Shown one piece after another: positions 22,601 through 34,499 of a DNA stretch of 64,000 bases. The translations under genes were made by a program, and so were the position numbers. The notes below the pieces were generated by a model that saw only the letters and a list, made by a program, of their open reading frames with translations, was not told the DNA's origin and did no database searches. This DNA comes from Siphonodentalium dalli (Eukaryota > Mollusca > Scaphopoda > Gadilida > Siphonodentaliidae), in assembly GCA_032622095.1 (NCBI GenBank), contig CP136064.1, forward strand, positions 260,999,863 to 261,063,862, in the 5' to 3' direction. Positions within the stretch are counted from its first letter, which is position 1. Every line of letters starts with the position of its first letter.

Positions 22601-24313
22601 AAAACATGTTATAGGAAGAGATAGACCATCTTTATACCCAGGAAACTATATAAAACTTGTTATAGGAAGAGATAGACCATCTTTATACCCAGGAAACTAT
22701 ATAAAACTTGTTATAGGAAGAGATAGACCATCTTTATATGCAGGAAACTATATAAAACTTGTTATAGGAAGAGATAGACCATATTTATGCCCAGGAAACT
22801 ATATAAAACTTGTTATAGGAAGAGATAGACCATCTTTATACCCATGAAACTATATAAAACTTGTTATAGGAAGAGATAGACCATCTTTATACCCAGGAAA
22901 CTATATAAAACTTGTTATAGGAAGAGATAGACCATCTTTATACCCAGGAAACTATATAAAACTTGTTATAGGAAGAGATAGACCATCTTTATACCCAGGA
23001 AACTATATAAAACTTGTTATAGGGAGAGATAGACCATCTTTATACCCAGGAAACTATATAAAACGTGTTATAGGAAGAGATAGACCATCTTTATACCCAG
23101 GAAACTATATAAAACTTGTTATAGGAAGAGATAGACCATCTTTATACCCAGGAAACTATATAAAACTTGTTATAGGAAGAGATAGACCATCTTTATACCC
23201 AGGAAACTTTATAAAACTTGTTATAGGAAGAGATAGACCATCTTTATACCCAGGAAACTATATAAAACTTGTTATAGGAAGAGATAGACCATCTTTATAC
23301 CCAGGAAACTATATAAAACTTGTTATAGGAAGAGATATACCATCTTTATACCCAGGAAACTATATAAAACTTGTTATAGGACAAGATAGACCATCTTTAT
23401 ACCCAGGAAACTATATAAAACTTGTTATAGGAAGAGATAGACCATCTTTATACCCAGGAAACTATATAAAACTTGTTATAGGAAGAGATAGACCATCTTT
23501 ATACCAGGAAACTATATAAAACTTGTCATAGGAAGAGATAGACCATATTTATGCCCAGGAAACTATATAAAACTTGTTATAGGAAGAGATAGACCATCTT
23601 TATACCCAGGAAACTATATAAAACTTGTTATAGGAAGAGATAGACCATCTTTATACCCAGGAAACTATATAAAACTTGTTATAGGAAGAGATAGACCATC
23701 TTTATACCCAGGAAACTATATAAAACTTGTTATAGGAAGAGATAGACCATCTTTATACCCAGGAAACTTTATAAAACTTGTCATAGGAAGAGATAGACCA
23801 TATTTATGCCCAGGAAACTATATAAAACTTGTTATAGGAAGAGATAGACCATCTTTATACCCAGGAAACTATATAAAACTTGTTATAGGAAGAGATAGAC
23901 CATCTTTATACCCAGGAAACTATATAAAACTTGTTATAGGAAGAGATAGACCATCTTTATACCCAGGAAACTATATAAAACTTGTTATAGGAAGAGATAG
24001 ACCATCTTTATACCCAGGAAACTTTATAAAACTTGTCATAGGAAGAGATAGACCATATTTATGCCCAGGAAACTATATAAAACTTGTTATAGGAAGAGAT
24101 AGACCATCTTTATACCCAGGAAACTATATAAAACTTGTTATAGGAAGAGATAGACCATCTTTATACCCAGGAAACTATATAAAACTTGTTATAGGAAGAG
24201 ATAGACCATCTTTATACCCAGGAAACTTTATAAAACTTGTTATAGGAAGAGATAGACCATCTTTATACCCAGGAAACTTTATAAAACTTGTTATAGGAAG
24301 AGATAGACCATCA
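19622..24313 (+). repeat. 51-bp minisatellite, about 92 units
   Basis: Uninterrupted head-to-tail array in the TRAFD1 intron between exons 8 and 9. The unit contains 'ataggaagagatagaccatc' and 'tacccaggaaactatataaa'. Variants occur at fixed positions (cgtgtt/cttgtt, catctttatac/catatttatac, cccagg/cctagg). The left half is mostly 'cgtgtt', the right half mostly 'cttgtt'. Near the right end the 'atttatgccc' variant recurs every 255 bp (about 23547, 23802, 24057), a five-unit higher-order repeat. As 51 is divisible by 3, long ORFs arise (580 codons at 19531-21273), but indels near 22035, 22512 and 23505 and unit-level stops argue against coding. Confidence 0.95.
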
Positions 24314-24713
24314 TTAATTTAAACCAGATTTCAGTTTAGTATATGCTAAGCTATCAAATAATAGTATTTTTGCATTAAATAAAAACCGTTATCCGTCTAG
24401 TGAGATATCGATATCTCAATCGTATCCATCAATGCTAAAATTAAAAGTGATTCGGTACTAGATGAGTTATCATCACTTCGACATTGAGTGTTCAGGTTAA
24501 AAAATTGTAATATGTGATACTTAAATTTTTTGTTAAACATACTATGATGTTAGTCACTTTATCCCTCAACCAATCAGTCTCTGAAAAATGGAACTATTTT
24601 TATATGCACAAGCTCATTACCATGGCTGTGCTTGGGTATACAAATTTGCACATTTTACTCTTCTTTTGAGTTGAGCCACGGGCCAACTGAGTGGAGTATA
24701 TAATAAACAGAAC

Positions 24714-24849
24714 ATCTACACTTTTTGGTTGGATATGTTAATTATCTCATTCGTGATGACAAAAAAAATGAATTTCCACTCGTGGAAATAAAAAAAATTG
24801 TTTTTATCAATCATGAGATAATTCCCATATCAAACCAAAAAGTGTAGAT
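24714..24849. repeat. Inverted repeat, arms about 45 bp
   Basis: Left arm 'atctacactttttggttg' through 'attatctcattcgtgat' is complemented by the right arm ending 'aaaaagtgtagat'. A loop of about 50 bp contains a second small palindrome. Foldback mini-element; no TSD identified. Confidence 0.65.
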
Positions 24850-24952
24850 ATCCTCTATATTTTATTTCAATAATGCCTAAAATTAAATAGCCCATAGTGG
24901 GGTATAACAAATCAAACAGGTATGAATGACAGAGTTAAAATAAGAATGTTAC

Positions 24953-25299
24953 CTTGTTTGTCGTGACTGGGGATTTTGACCCGCGATATTGTCTATTCCT
25001 CTGCGATGACCACGATTGCTATTCCCAGATACTCTGTTATCAATATTTGAACGTCTGTCGGAATCAAAATTGTCCCGATATTCCGTTAAGACAGAGGATG
25101 GCATCGCTTGATGCCGTCTTGACCTGCTTTCAGACGACGTCTCAGGGACAGTTCTCCTCTGATTGTTTTCAGACAGGTCGTTATACTGGCTATTTGCTGG
25201 CACATTCCTCCGTTGATTGTTCAACCCTGTGTTCCGAACTTTAGGTCTTGTTACAGCCGATGGTGGTTCTCTGGATGATTTATTTGCATCACATACGCT
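24953..25299 (-). CDS. TRAFD1-like gene, exon 8
   Basis: 347 nt, entry phase 0, exit phase 2; acceptor 'atctttcag', donor 'gtaaca'. The second residue-triplet gives the Cys (SVC) that completes the C2HC finger begun in exon 7 (H-x3-C). The rest is a low-complexity Arg/Asn/Ser-rich tail with an internal near-repeat (NNQRRNVPANSQYNDLSE then NNQRRTVPETSSES), about residues 402-517. Phase and first-residue layout match exon 6 exactly. Confidence 0.82.
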
Positions 25300-25317
25300 C
25301 TGAAAGATATAGTGATT

Positions 25318-25600
25318 TTGTTAACCCCTTTCATCACAGGAGCTGCGCTGGGGAAGCATAAATACCCTGTGCCAGTGTATTATCTTTTATATGCCAGTCT
25401 CCCATAGGAAGCCGCACATACATAAGAGAATGTACTGGCTTACAAGAGCAAGGTAAATATTGTTAGGCCAATGTATTCTCTTATATATGCATATATAAGA
25501 GAATGTATTGGCACAGGGTTTTCACAAAATTTCAGTAAGCTTTTATGGGTCACTCGCATTTATATAAGAGAATGCACTAGAACAGGATATGTAATGCTGC
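25318..25600. repeat. Double-hairpin cassette, diverged copy
   Basis: Starts next to 'gttaacccctttcatcacag' and carries 'ccctgtgccagtgtattatc', 'gccaatgtattctcttatat' and 'ttggcacaggg' (to 25518), followed by one more partial arm. Stems are imperfect. Lies 20 bp beyond the exon 8 acceptor, inside the intron. Confidence 0.6.
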
Positions 25601-26039
25601 ACCACAACAGCATCTCTATGAAACCAATAACATTTATAATAACCTCAGACCATCTGTAGAGTGATGTTCTTGTCTACTGTTAAACAGCATGTGATGTGTA
25701 TTGTTGAAACTTTTTGTTAAATTAGATACCATAGTTGTCTTTATCTGCACATTGGCATAAGAGACATAAAAAAATAATATAGCCATATTAATAGCTAAGT
25801 AGTCCAAAGGCATGGGATGGATTTGGTGAATTGGGTTTAATGTCGCTCCAAACAAATTTACCAGTACATAACACAATATTTTGGACCGATTTAAACCAAA
25901 TTTTGTGTGCTGACTCAGGGTACCCTTGGCGGAGTTATAATGGTGTTAGTTTTTCAAATTTTGTTAACTTTAAATTGTTTTTTTTTCTTAATTATTTAAA
26001 AAAATATTTTTTTTATTTTTTATTTTTTTAAGAGTGCAA

Positions 26040-26260
26040 TTTTTTTTAGAAAAAGGGCTATAACTCAGTTAACCCATATTTGAACTCGATCTGTATTTTG
26101 GGCTGAGAAATTCATAGACAAAATTTGGTTCCGATGAGACAGAAAATGTTTGAGTTATCGCACCATGCGTAAAGTGTCTATGGACAGACAGACAGACGGA
26201 CTAACGACGAGTGGTCAATCCGGACACCGACACTATGTTTACAATACTATGGTATGGGTA
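26040..26260. repeat. Dispersed 'gggctataactcagttaac' repeat
   Basis: Resembles the units at 29039-31097 and 50729-52170: 'ataactcag', 'tttgaactcgatctgtattt', then 'gacagacagacggac'. Common style in bivalve genomes. Non-coding. Confidence 0.5.
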
Positions 26261-27374
26261 AACATAAAAATTGGTGGAATTTACATACAACTCTATTAAT
26301 TGCTGGTGTCAGTTAGAATGACCACTTGAAACCAAAGGTAGTAAGCATGTTTCAGATATAGGAACACTACCAGTTTGTATGACAAATTTGTTTATATGTA
26401 GAGGCAAAAAAATTAATAGGATTACCCCTGGGACAGTTCAACTTTCTGCCTCTTGATAATGATTAATTTCAACATGGTTGCAATGTTATGGCTTCAACTT
26501 AAAAGTGTAGGCAACTCCGATACTGAACCAGTGAGGGACTGAAACCCTACAACAATTAGATGTACCTGATTGGAGAATGGAAAAAAACCTGAACTAAGAT
26601 GTAAAGATCAGGCGAACATAGACTCATATTGATCCATCATCAATATTCGTCTGAAGTAGAACAAGATTAGGCTCAAAGCTACCTTCCTAAAGCAGTATTT
26701 CTGGGGAAGTATTTGTATATAAAAATATGAAGGTAATTCTAAAACAATAACGCAGTATACTGTATTACCATTTCCACATGTATGTTCAGTAGCTAAAGGC
26801 AACTTTTAATAAAAAGAAACCAGATCAAATCTCACATTAACAATGTAATTTGGAAATGAATTTTATTTAAGTCGCAAGGCCATTGTCTGCCATACGCCAT
26901 GTCAAATTGATGTTGTACACAAGGCACCAAATACATAGAACCACATAGCGTGCAAATTATTGCAGTGTGCTGTTATAATGAGCCATCAGATATAATATTA
27001 GAATAAAAATTTACTTACTAGTACCAGTATATAAAAATGACCAATTTCGCAAGTTGCCATAGGATACATATTATGTTTATGACTGAACTAAAATTGACTA
27101 TACTGGTAAAACAGAACAAAACAATGAAATTAGCCTCAACCACAATCATTGTTGAGCAGTAATATGGGGTTTTGCCTTACAAATATTCACACAAACTGCA
27201 ACTATACTGTGACTTCGGTGTACCGATCAAAAACAAAATCGGCAGTGACTGTATTGAATTCGTACAGATTATAATCTGTATAAGAAATATATGCCCAGCA
27301 ATATAGAGCAGTATGTTGGATGTCATATAAACGGGGTCTACCATTACTTTGTAGATTTTTTGGTTGTTTATTAC
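26261..27374. other. Intron sequence, nothing recognised
   Basis: Between TRAFD1-like exons 7 and 8. AT-rich, only short ORFs on either strand, no clear repeat structure. Confidence 0.4.
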
Positions 27375-27441
27375 CTGATGTTGAATAAGGATGTCCTCTG
27401 GATAGGTTTCCTGACAGAATTCACAAGGCAGACAGACATCA
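27375..27441 (-). CDS. TRAFD1-like gene, exon 7 (second PCEFC finger)
   Basis: Encodes DVCLPCEFCQETYPEDILIQ and HQ, then donor 'gtaata'. CEFC supplies two Cys and QHQ the His of a C2HC finger; the last Cys is in exon 8. Two acceptors are visible 7 nt apart: AG at 27449-27450 (exon to 27448, entry phase 1) and AG at 27442-27443 (exon to 27441, entry phase 2). Only the second continues the frame from exon 6. The first has the phase of the paralogous exon 5 and would fit splicing straight from exon 4. The boundary given follows the linear model. Confidence 0.75.
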
Positions 27442-27818
27442 CTATCATCTGTGAAAGATCTGAAAATTTATTGAATAAGCTATAAAAATTTATTTTATTT
27501 TATAAATATTTTTGTAGGGATTTTATTGAGGAAAAGAACAGAATTAAGAATTTACGAAGATTGCATCATAAGAAAGGATTGAATATAGCCTCTTGGGTTT
27601 AAGTATGGTTTGAATATAGCCTCTGGGATTAAAGCTTAGCATATCAGGGGCCAATTTTACTGGGTCGAAATAAAAAATACCTTCTGCAAGTTACTTGAAT
27701 GTAGTTATTAACCATGTCCAAAGTTAATATACAGAATAATAAGGCATATTATAATATTTCAATTCAGCAAGAGACATGGAATTACTACCTACTAATATTG
27801 ATTATTCATTCCAGATAT

Positions 27819-27954
27819 ACACAGAACGACACGATGTGTAAATGGGTTTGTCGATACGGCACGAGTGATGTCGCGGAAGGATAGAACGAGAGGCGCTTGC
27901 GACAGCACGAGTGCCGTATCGACAAACCCATTTACACATCGTGTCGTTCTGTGT
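27819..27954. repeat. Perfect 44-bp inverted repeat
   Basis: Left arm 27819-27862 (starting 'acacagaacgacacgatgtg') and right arm 27911-27954 are exact complements, with a GC-richer loop of 48 bp. Flanked by 'tgatta' and 'ttatta' but no convincing TSD. Perfect arms imply recent insertion or conversion. Confidence 0.75.
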
Positions 27955-29038
27955 TTATTACACGCTTCGCGTCCTAGAATCCGTGCATTAAAAATACATG
28001 ATTAGAATGTTTATTTAGGCTCATACAGGGCGTGTTTGTCATGTGTGATGATTCTTTTATTTAAATAGTTCCAGTTTCATGGTTGAGGCGAACGTCATGT
28101 ACGTCATTTTACGTCAACGAGATGTGTATGGAACGTACGTTCCATACGGATTTGTGAATATGGAACAGCAATAACACTGTACTTCTAGGAACAAGCGTGT
28201 AATAAATAACAGAAATAAGCTATATAAAGCTGCAAAATCTTGCAGAATAGACCCAGAAAAGGAGTTGTCATTCATTAATTATTTTTACGTTAAATTTAGA
28301 AGAGAGAAACTTTTTGATGAAAAATTAAACCATGCAGAGATCAAAATTGGGGTATTTATATTTAGCAGGTTTCTGAAACCATATAGGTATAGTATAATTT
28401 GACCAAAGAAACTGATTATAGGACAACAAATTCTTTAAAGGTCAAATTCTACTATATACGATGATTCACAGGGTATTTAATTCCTAATTGACAGATACAA
28501 ATCACAGCTATCTTAGGCTGTAAACAATAAACACATGCTTTCTCAGGCAATTACCTAAGGGAAATTGGATGAGGGAGGGAGGAATTTTTTTTCTTTTTTT
28601 TCTTCCGAATTCTATAAATTAATGGATGTACAGCAGACCTGTTAAGTTTTGAAAATGGCCATCCAGGAGATTTTTGCAGGAGGGCAAACCTCCAATTTGC
28701 GACCGCATTTCCTGTTCACCGACTGGTTTATTCTATATATCATCTTCAATGGGCGATCACCTGTTAAACACGACTGCGACCACCTAATTTTTAGTTCAAA
28801 ACACAAATTCCACCTGTGTTGAGAGACCACCACCATTTATTAAAGAGAAAGAATCAGACACTTCGTTTTAAAATAAGTTAAAATACTCAGAATTCCACTG
28901 GATACGGCTAGATTTGCGCGAAACCGAAAGTACAAAATCGGAATAACTATAAAATTGACTCTTTTTACAGTTTAACCCCCAAAAGAAATGGACACATTCC
29001 ACCATTTATTAGCAGAAACTTCATTTAAAATAAGTAAC

Positions 29039-31097
29039 AAGAGCTACGCTGGGCGTGCAATATACGCCCTCTCTTGGGCCGTGGAAACTGGTAAAAAAGG
29101 GGCATAACTCTGCCAAAAATGGTCGGACGGAACTCAAATTTGAACTTGACCTGTGTTTTGGTGGGAGAAAGTAATATACTAAATTATCATTGAATCCGAT
29201 AAGCTCTAGTAAAGTTATCATCCGGACAACAAATTTCAGGGATTTTCTAAGTCAAATTACGTCAAATAAGGGGCATAACTCCGGTGAAAATTGGCGGACG
29301 GAACCCAAATTTGAACTTGAGCTGTCTTTTCTCTTAATAAACCCACATACCAAATTTGATTGAAATCGGTTAACTCTAACTAAAGTTATCATCCGGACAA
29401 CAAATTTCATATATATATTTTCTAAGTCAAATTACGTCAAAAAAGGGGCCATAACTAGAGATGGGCGGTTTTGATTTTTTACGTTCGGTTTCGGTTTTTC
29501 TGGGAGAAAAAACCTCGGTTTCGGTTCGTTTTTTTTTTTTTTTTTAACAAAATAGTGAAATTATACTGAAATACATACAATTTGAGTATATACTTTCAAA
29601 GTAATCACCGTAATTAGAGTCAATAATGTCCCGATAACGTTGAATATTTGAGGAAGGAACTGCGATCACAGGTAAACAACGGGACAAAATGCCGACGCAA
29701 ACTGAATCCAACGCGATAAGATGATACAATTCGGTATTTAAAAAAATAAACACCCCTTCTTCACTTGTTTATCCCTTTCTGACATGTTTAAAACATATTT
29801 ATCATATTATATGCATTAGTATCTGAGAATTCAACCGCAAGCAGCAGCAAATTCACAAACAGTGGGTGTCCTTGACCTGACTGTGTAACAATTCTTGACA
29901 CGTGCATGATTGACCCACGTTCAATGACTGCGGTGATCGCTTTGATGTCTGTGTTGCGACATAGTTTACAATATGCACATGGCTGCAAACTTCTACCAGA
30001 TTACGTCACATCAGAATGTCCAGATGATCAAAGTGTTCATACCATTTACTTGGTTTAGTTTTCGAGTTAGCAGACGCTTCCATTTTTTTGGTTGGCGATT
30101 AATCACCTTATTTGGACTTATGTTCGGCATTCATATAGTTAGCCGGACTCTGGCTTAAGCGACGTTTTTATGACATATTAAGCAGCGACATTTTTTGGAG
30201 TCGTCTCCAGTTAGATGCGTAAAATAACTCCAAACAGGGCTTTTTGTTGAACCCTGTTCGTTATTTTGTTCGGCCATGTTTTGAAATAGAACAAAAACAG
30301 TCGCCTACGATATTATAACAACACATATCTGAGACGAAATGGACACATTCCGATATAATATTGATCAGAGAGGCCGATAATTTGATAACAATATCAACTA
30401 ATAAGTACCTGGGGAGGTATAATAAGTCGATTTAAGTGAAAAATAAACATATTAAAAAAAAACGTAATGTCGGTTTGAGCAGAATCACGTCGGTCGGTTT
30501 TCGGTTTATTGTTAAAAACCGAAACCGAGTTGTTTTCTCGGTTAACCGCCCATCACTAGCCATAACTCTCGCAAAAATTATCGGATTAAAACGAAATTCG
30601 GACTTGAGCTGTATTTCGATAAAAAAAAACGGGTTTTGCGTATAAACATTCCAAAATCGAGTTATCATCCGGAAACCAAAAAACATAAGAAAAACTGAAT
30701 TTTCTGAGTCGAAAAGGGGCATAACTCTGCCACAAATGGTCAGACAGAACCCAAGTTCGAACTTGACCTGTGTTTTGGTGGGAGAAAGTAATATACCAAA
30801 TTTGGATTCATTCCGATAAACTATACTAAAGTTATCATCCGGACAAAAAATTTCAAGGATTTTCTAAGTCAAAAAACGTCAAATAAGGGGCATAACTCCG
30901 GTGAAAATTGGCGGGCGGAACCCAAATTCGAACTTGAACTTACTTTTCGGCTAATAAACCCACATACCAAATTTTATTAAATTTGGTTCACTCTAACTAA
31001 AGTTATCATCCGGACAACAGGTTAACGGACGCCCGCCCGGACGGACGGACAGACCAATACTATAATACGGCCTTTTTTTCAAAAGGGCGTATAAAAA
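29039..31097. repeat. Tandem 'ggggcataactc' repeat block, split by a hAT element
   Basis: Units of about 170 bp, each with 'aaaggggcataactc', 'gaactcaaatttgaacttga' and 'aaagttatcatccggacaac', run 29039-29455 and resume 30559-31020. The block ends with 'acggacggacggacagacca' and 'ttcaaaagggcgtataaa', complementary in style to 'gggcgtgcaatatacgccc' at its start, so it probably inserted as one element with inverted ends. Confidence 0.7.
29456..30558. mobile_element. Non-autonomous hAT element, 1103 bp, exact 8-bp TSD
   Basis: Tips TAGAGATGGGCGGTT and, inverted at the right, TAGTGATGGGCGGTT; flanking octamer gccataac is exact (29448-29455 and 30559-30566). Subterminal regions carry repeated 'tcggtttcggtt' motifs. 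Same tip family as the outer element at 11134-18161. It lands in the tandem-repeat block and restores the unit when excised in silico. No transposase. Confidence 0.92.
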
Positions 31098-31782
31098 CGA
31101 ACCAGAGTTACATAGGTTACAACCGGACATGCGTGAAAGCAAAAGTACAAAATGGACCCGTCTTACAGTTTTACCCACAAACGAAATTGACACATTCCAT
31201 TCGCATGCTTTGTTACTTAGCGGTTATTTGACAGCTGTGATTATGTGTCAGTCAGGAGACCATTAACAAATAAGTCTATTGAAATAATGTAGATGCACGA
31301 TTCCATGTTTGTCTCAGAACAATTAATTAATATATTGAGGGATGCCCAAACTGTGAAAAAGGGATTAGAGGCTGATGCGTTACTCATTTTATCTGTTGAC
31401 ATGCATGGCCCTACTAATTAACCATGGAGAAATTGGTGGTCATCCGTATTTTTAGATGTTTTTGCTATGGCAATCTGGGAGTCTCACGGACAATCCGTGA
31501 AACTTAACTCTCTGACGTACAGGTAATTTTATGGTAAATTATCCTACAATTTGCCGAGCAATGTATTCATTCTATCCTCCAATGCCTTTAACGACTACGC
31601 GTTCAACAAAATCCTATCCAAATTTCTAATTTGTGGATAAATTGAAGAATGAGTTTTGAATTCTTGGAAAGTTCTGGATGAAATTGCAAATAATATGTTT
31701 TGATGAGGCTCTCTTTTGGGACGAGAGAGGTGTCTGAGAACACAGTATATTATTTATTTAGCCTTATATTTAACCAACCTAC

Positions 31783-31943
31783 CTGTAGTTTGGTACTATA
31801 TCACTGAGGGGTGAGATCGGTAGGTTGATCTCGTTTCTCTCTATAGGAAAATCATTGAGACGTCCTCTCAGACTACTTGTCATCATGTTCGTCTGATTGT
31901 TGAGATCTGGTTCTGGAAGGAACTGGTTGCTCTGGCAGGAATC
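31783..31943 (-). CDS. TRAFD1-like gene, exon 6
   Basis: 161 nt, entry phase 0, exit phase 2; acceptor 'tttctgcag', donor 'gtaggt'. Starts DSC, whose Cys completes the first PCEFC finger (GHQ of exon 5, then DSC: H-x3-C). Continues with QSNQFLPEPDLNN and an Ile/Pro-rich end (NEINLPISPLSDIVPNY), about residues 326-379. Same phase pattern as exon 8, supporting an exon-pair duplication. Confidence 0.83.
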
Positions 31944-32335
31944 CTGCAGAAAGGACAGAATAGAGACAATAATTAACTTTCAGTTAGTACTCTTATGATT
32001 TTTCTTCCTCAGTGAGATGCGGAGGATTATAATTAACTTTCAGTTAGTACCCTATGATTTTCTCCATCAGTAAGATGCAGTTAATACTCTATAATTTTTC
32101 TCCTTGAGTAAGATGCAGTTAATAATCTTTAATTTTACTCCTTGAGTGAGATGCAAAGGATTATTTTCTCATGGTTAGGCCTCAGGGCCCCGCCAATATT
32201 CAAGATTATATTCATGTCGATATTGGACAGTGGTTTCAAATACAGTAATGCCCTAATTAATCGACTCCATAACCACAGCAGAATTATGGGTAATCTTTAA
32301 TACAGGTGTCGATCGGGTTTCCCTTTGAACTGTCT

Positions 32336-32404
32336 GTATTTTTTGTTTTGCCAAATAATTTTTTTTTTTGCCATTGGAAAATTTGACAAGTGGCAGCACG
32401 ATGC
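32336..32404. repeat. Right-end fragment of the 36777-type hAT family
   Basis: 'gccattggaaaatttgacaa' and 'gtggcagcacga' align with the right end of the element at 36777-40445 ('gccattggcaaatttggcaa', 'gtggcagcgcga'). Only the terminal 70 bp is present. Confidence 0.5.
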
Positions 32405-33106
32405 TATAGGAAGCAATGATGGGGAGGAAATTTTACTTTTATTTGTGAGAATAAGGACTTTTAAGTTGCGATTTGACAGGTTTTGTATTATTGTATAATT
32501 TATCTGTAATAGATATATTGCTCTTCGATATTGCCTTTTTTCCAATATTGAACTTATCAGCCAAGCTGTAAGGCAGAATTCAGTCCCCTCACTAGACTGG
32601 TCTGACCACTGCTATCACATATATTTTCATAATTAAATCTAACATTTAAGTGCTTTGTCAGTTGAAATTATTTCTGGCTTGATGTAGCCAATTTTCAAAT
32701 GAATATGGACAGTTCAGTTTCTCAGAATAATGCAGAAGTCTTAAATAAAAAATGAATGATTTCCTCAAATTCTGTGTATGTGATGGCAGTGATAAGGCTA
32801 GCATAGCAGGGGACTGAACTCTACCCTGCAGTCTGCTTTTCAGCTACAGTCAGAATCTCTATTATCTGCATGGATGGACAGAAAACAAATATTTCCAGAT
32901 AGACAATGCAGGATAAATCTAAAGCAAAAAAGTTAACAATATCATTGGACCATTGGAAAGCTAACAAACCTTCATACCATTTCATTGAGATCCGATCATC
33001 TGTGAGTGAGATATATGACAGTACAAATTGATGGACAGACAATGTCAGTTCACTGTACCTCCAATTTGTTTTTCAAAATGTATGTGGGGGTATAAAAATA
33101 GTATAC

Positions 33107-33171
33107 CTGATGGCCAACAAGTGAGTCAGCTGAGAATGTCTCACCACAAAACTCGCAAGGAAGCTGGTCGT
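33107..33171 (-). CDS. TRAFD1-like gene, exon 5 (first PCEFC finger)
   Basis: 65 nt, entry phase 1, exit phase 0; acceptor 'ttattgcag', donor 'gtatac'. Encodes DDQLPCEFCGETFSADSLVG and HQ, the first three ligands of a C2HC finger. The intron falls two residues after the His ligand (after HQ), exactly as in exon 7. Vertebrate TRAFD1 has CEFC fingers of the same kind in its C-terminal half. Confidence 0.85.
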
Positions 33172-33510
33172 CTGCAATAAAAACACGCAATAATATTCCT
33201 ATTGTCGCTTTTGAAAAATAATTTGATCCATATGCTAAAATGGTAAACAGAAAATTATTGAAGGATCTGCAAATTTAATTGATATAACGGTCAGGAAAAT
33301 GAATCGCTCAGACAGGGTCAAGTTCTTGCAAGGGTATCTATCATGAAATATGACCACCATGAATATTGCATCGATGAAGGTGAAACTAATGACGTTGAAA
33401 TTTGCAACAATAACAATTTGTTGGCTTTAACTCAGCATAGGAAAGAAAATGTCATTGTTAATCCTTTCTATGCTGAATGGATTCTCCTAACCAGTTATAA
33501 TTGTATACTA

Positions 33511-33981
33511 GATCATGCCATGAATCTCTGCTCTGTCTAACGCCCGTAGAGTTCATATTCCACCAGTACAAAACCTTGGAACTTTTTGAAGTTTTGACAG
33601 GGAACCTTATAAAGTCGAAAAAATAACACTTCACTATATGTGAAGGTCCCCACTCGAAATTGCATGCTTTTCTGTGAGTTTTGAGAGCTGATATCGCAAT
33701 AAGCATTCAATTAATTACCCAGGAAAAATTCCATATTTGTAAGAAACGCAAAGAAAAATCGGTCACAAAGTCACTTAAATCATGAAATTTCGAGTTGGGA
33801 TCTTCACCTACAGTGAAGTAAATTATTAAGAAACAGATAATAACAAGGAAATATATTCCCCCATGTTATGTTTTCGATTTTATAAGCTTCCCTGTCAAAA
33901 CTTTAAAAAGTTCCCAGGTTTCGTAATGGTGGAATATGATCTCTACAGGCGTTAGCCATAGTAGAAATTCATGGCATGATC
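33511..33981. mobile_element. 471-bp foldback element, probable TA target
   Basis: Long imperfect inverted arms of about 110 bp; tips GATCATGCCATGAAT and complement. The dinucleotide TA lies on each side (33509-33510 and 33982-33983). TA targets suggest a Tc1/mariner-type mini-element; two bases are weak evidence. Confidence 0.6.
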
Positions 33982-34113
33982 TAAATTGTATACATTTGGA
34001 GGGGTGTTCAGGAGAAATGAGCAGACGACAGACAGTTAAAATATAATAGAAGTTCAGAAGGATTCATATTCATTGAAGGGAAATGTTTAGATAACTTATT
34101 ATCTGAACATTTC

Positions 34114-34499
34114 TTAACCCTTTACCCAACAAACCGGCCAAAACCGGCCAAATAAAGCTTCAACAGCCTAAAATATCTTCGGTCTGTCTCAATAGAACCA
34201 TACAAATATGGATATCATTGGAACCGGCTCCTTGACCACATTGTGATAGTTACAGTTATGCCCTGTGCCAATGCATTCTCTTATATATGCGAGTCGACCA
34301 TAGGTCGCCTCGCATATATAAGAGAATGCATTGGCCTAAAAAAACTTTTTAACATTTTTTCTTACATTCTTTAACAATTTTAGAATTTTTAATGTGTTAA
34401 GCCAATGCATTCTCTTATATATGCGAGGCGACCTATGGTCGACTCGCATATATAAGAGAATGCATTGGCACAGGGCCCTTCTGTTGGGTAAAGGGTTAA
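34114..34499. mobile_element. 386-bp TTAA element with double-hairpin cassette
   Basis: Inverted-orientation relative of 8047-8406: tips TTAACCCTTTACCCAACA and complement, hairpin cassette at 34261-34475. The two copies are very similar in tips, cassette and the 'ccggccaaaaccggcc' segment. Inserted in an older TTAA element. Confidence 0.8.

Larger units (their letters stand above)
28634..31514. mobile_element. hAT element copy 2 (CAGACCTGTTAAG tips), 2.9 kb with insertions
   Basis: Same tips as 4331-5318. Flanks atgtacag (28626-28633) and acgtacag (31515-31522) match at 7 of 8 bases. The interior aligns to the first copy up to about 29035 and from about 31097, while the middle is a tandem-repeat insertion that itself holds another hAT element. 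Located in the TRAFD1 intron between exons 6 and 7. Confidence 0.82.

Noticed and set aside
19622-24313. CRISPR-like array
   Set aside because: Repeats are head to tail with no unique spacers, and the DNA is clearly eukaryotic.
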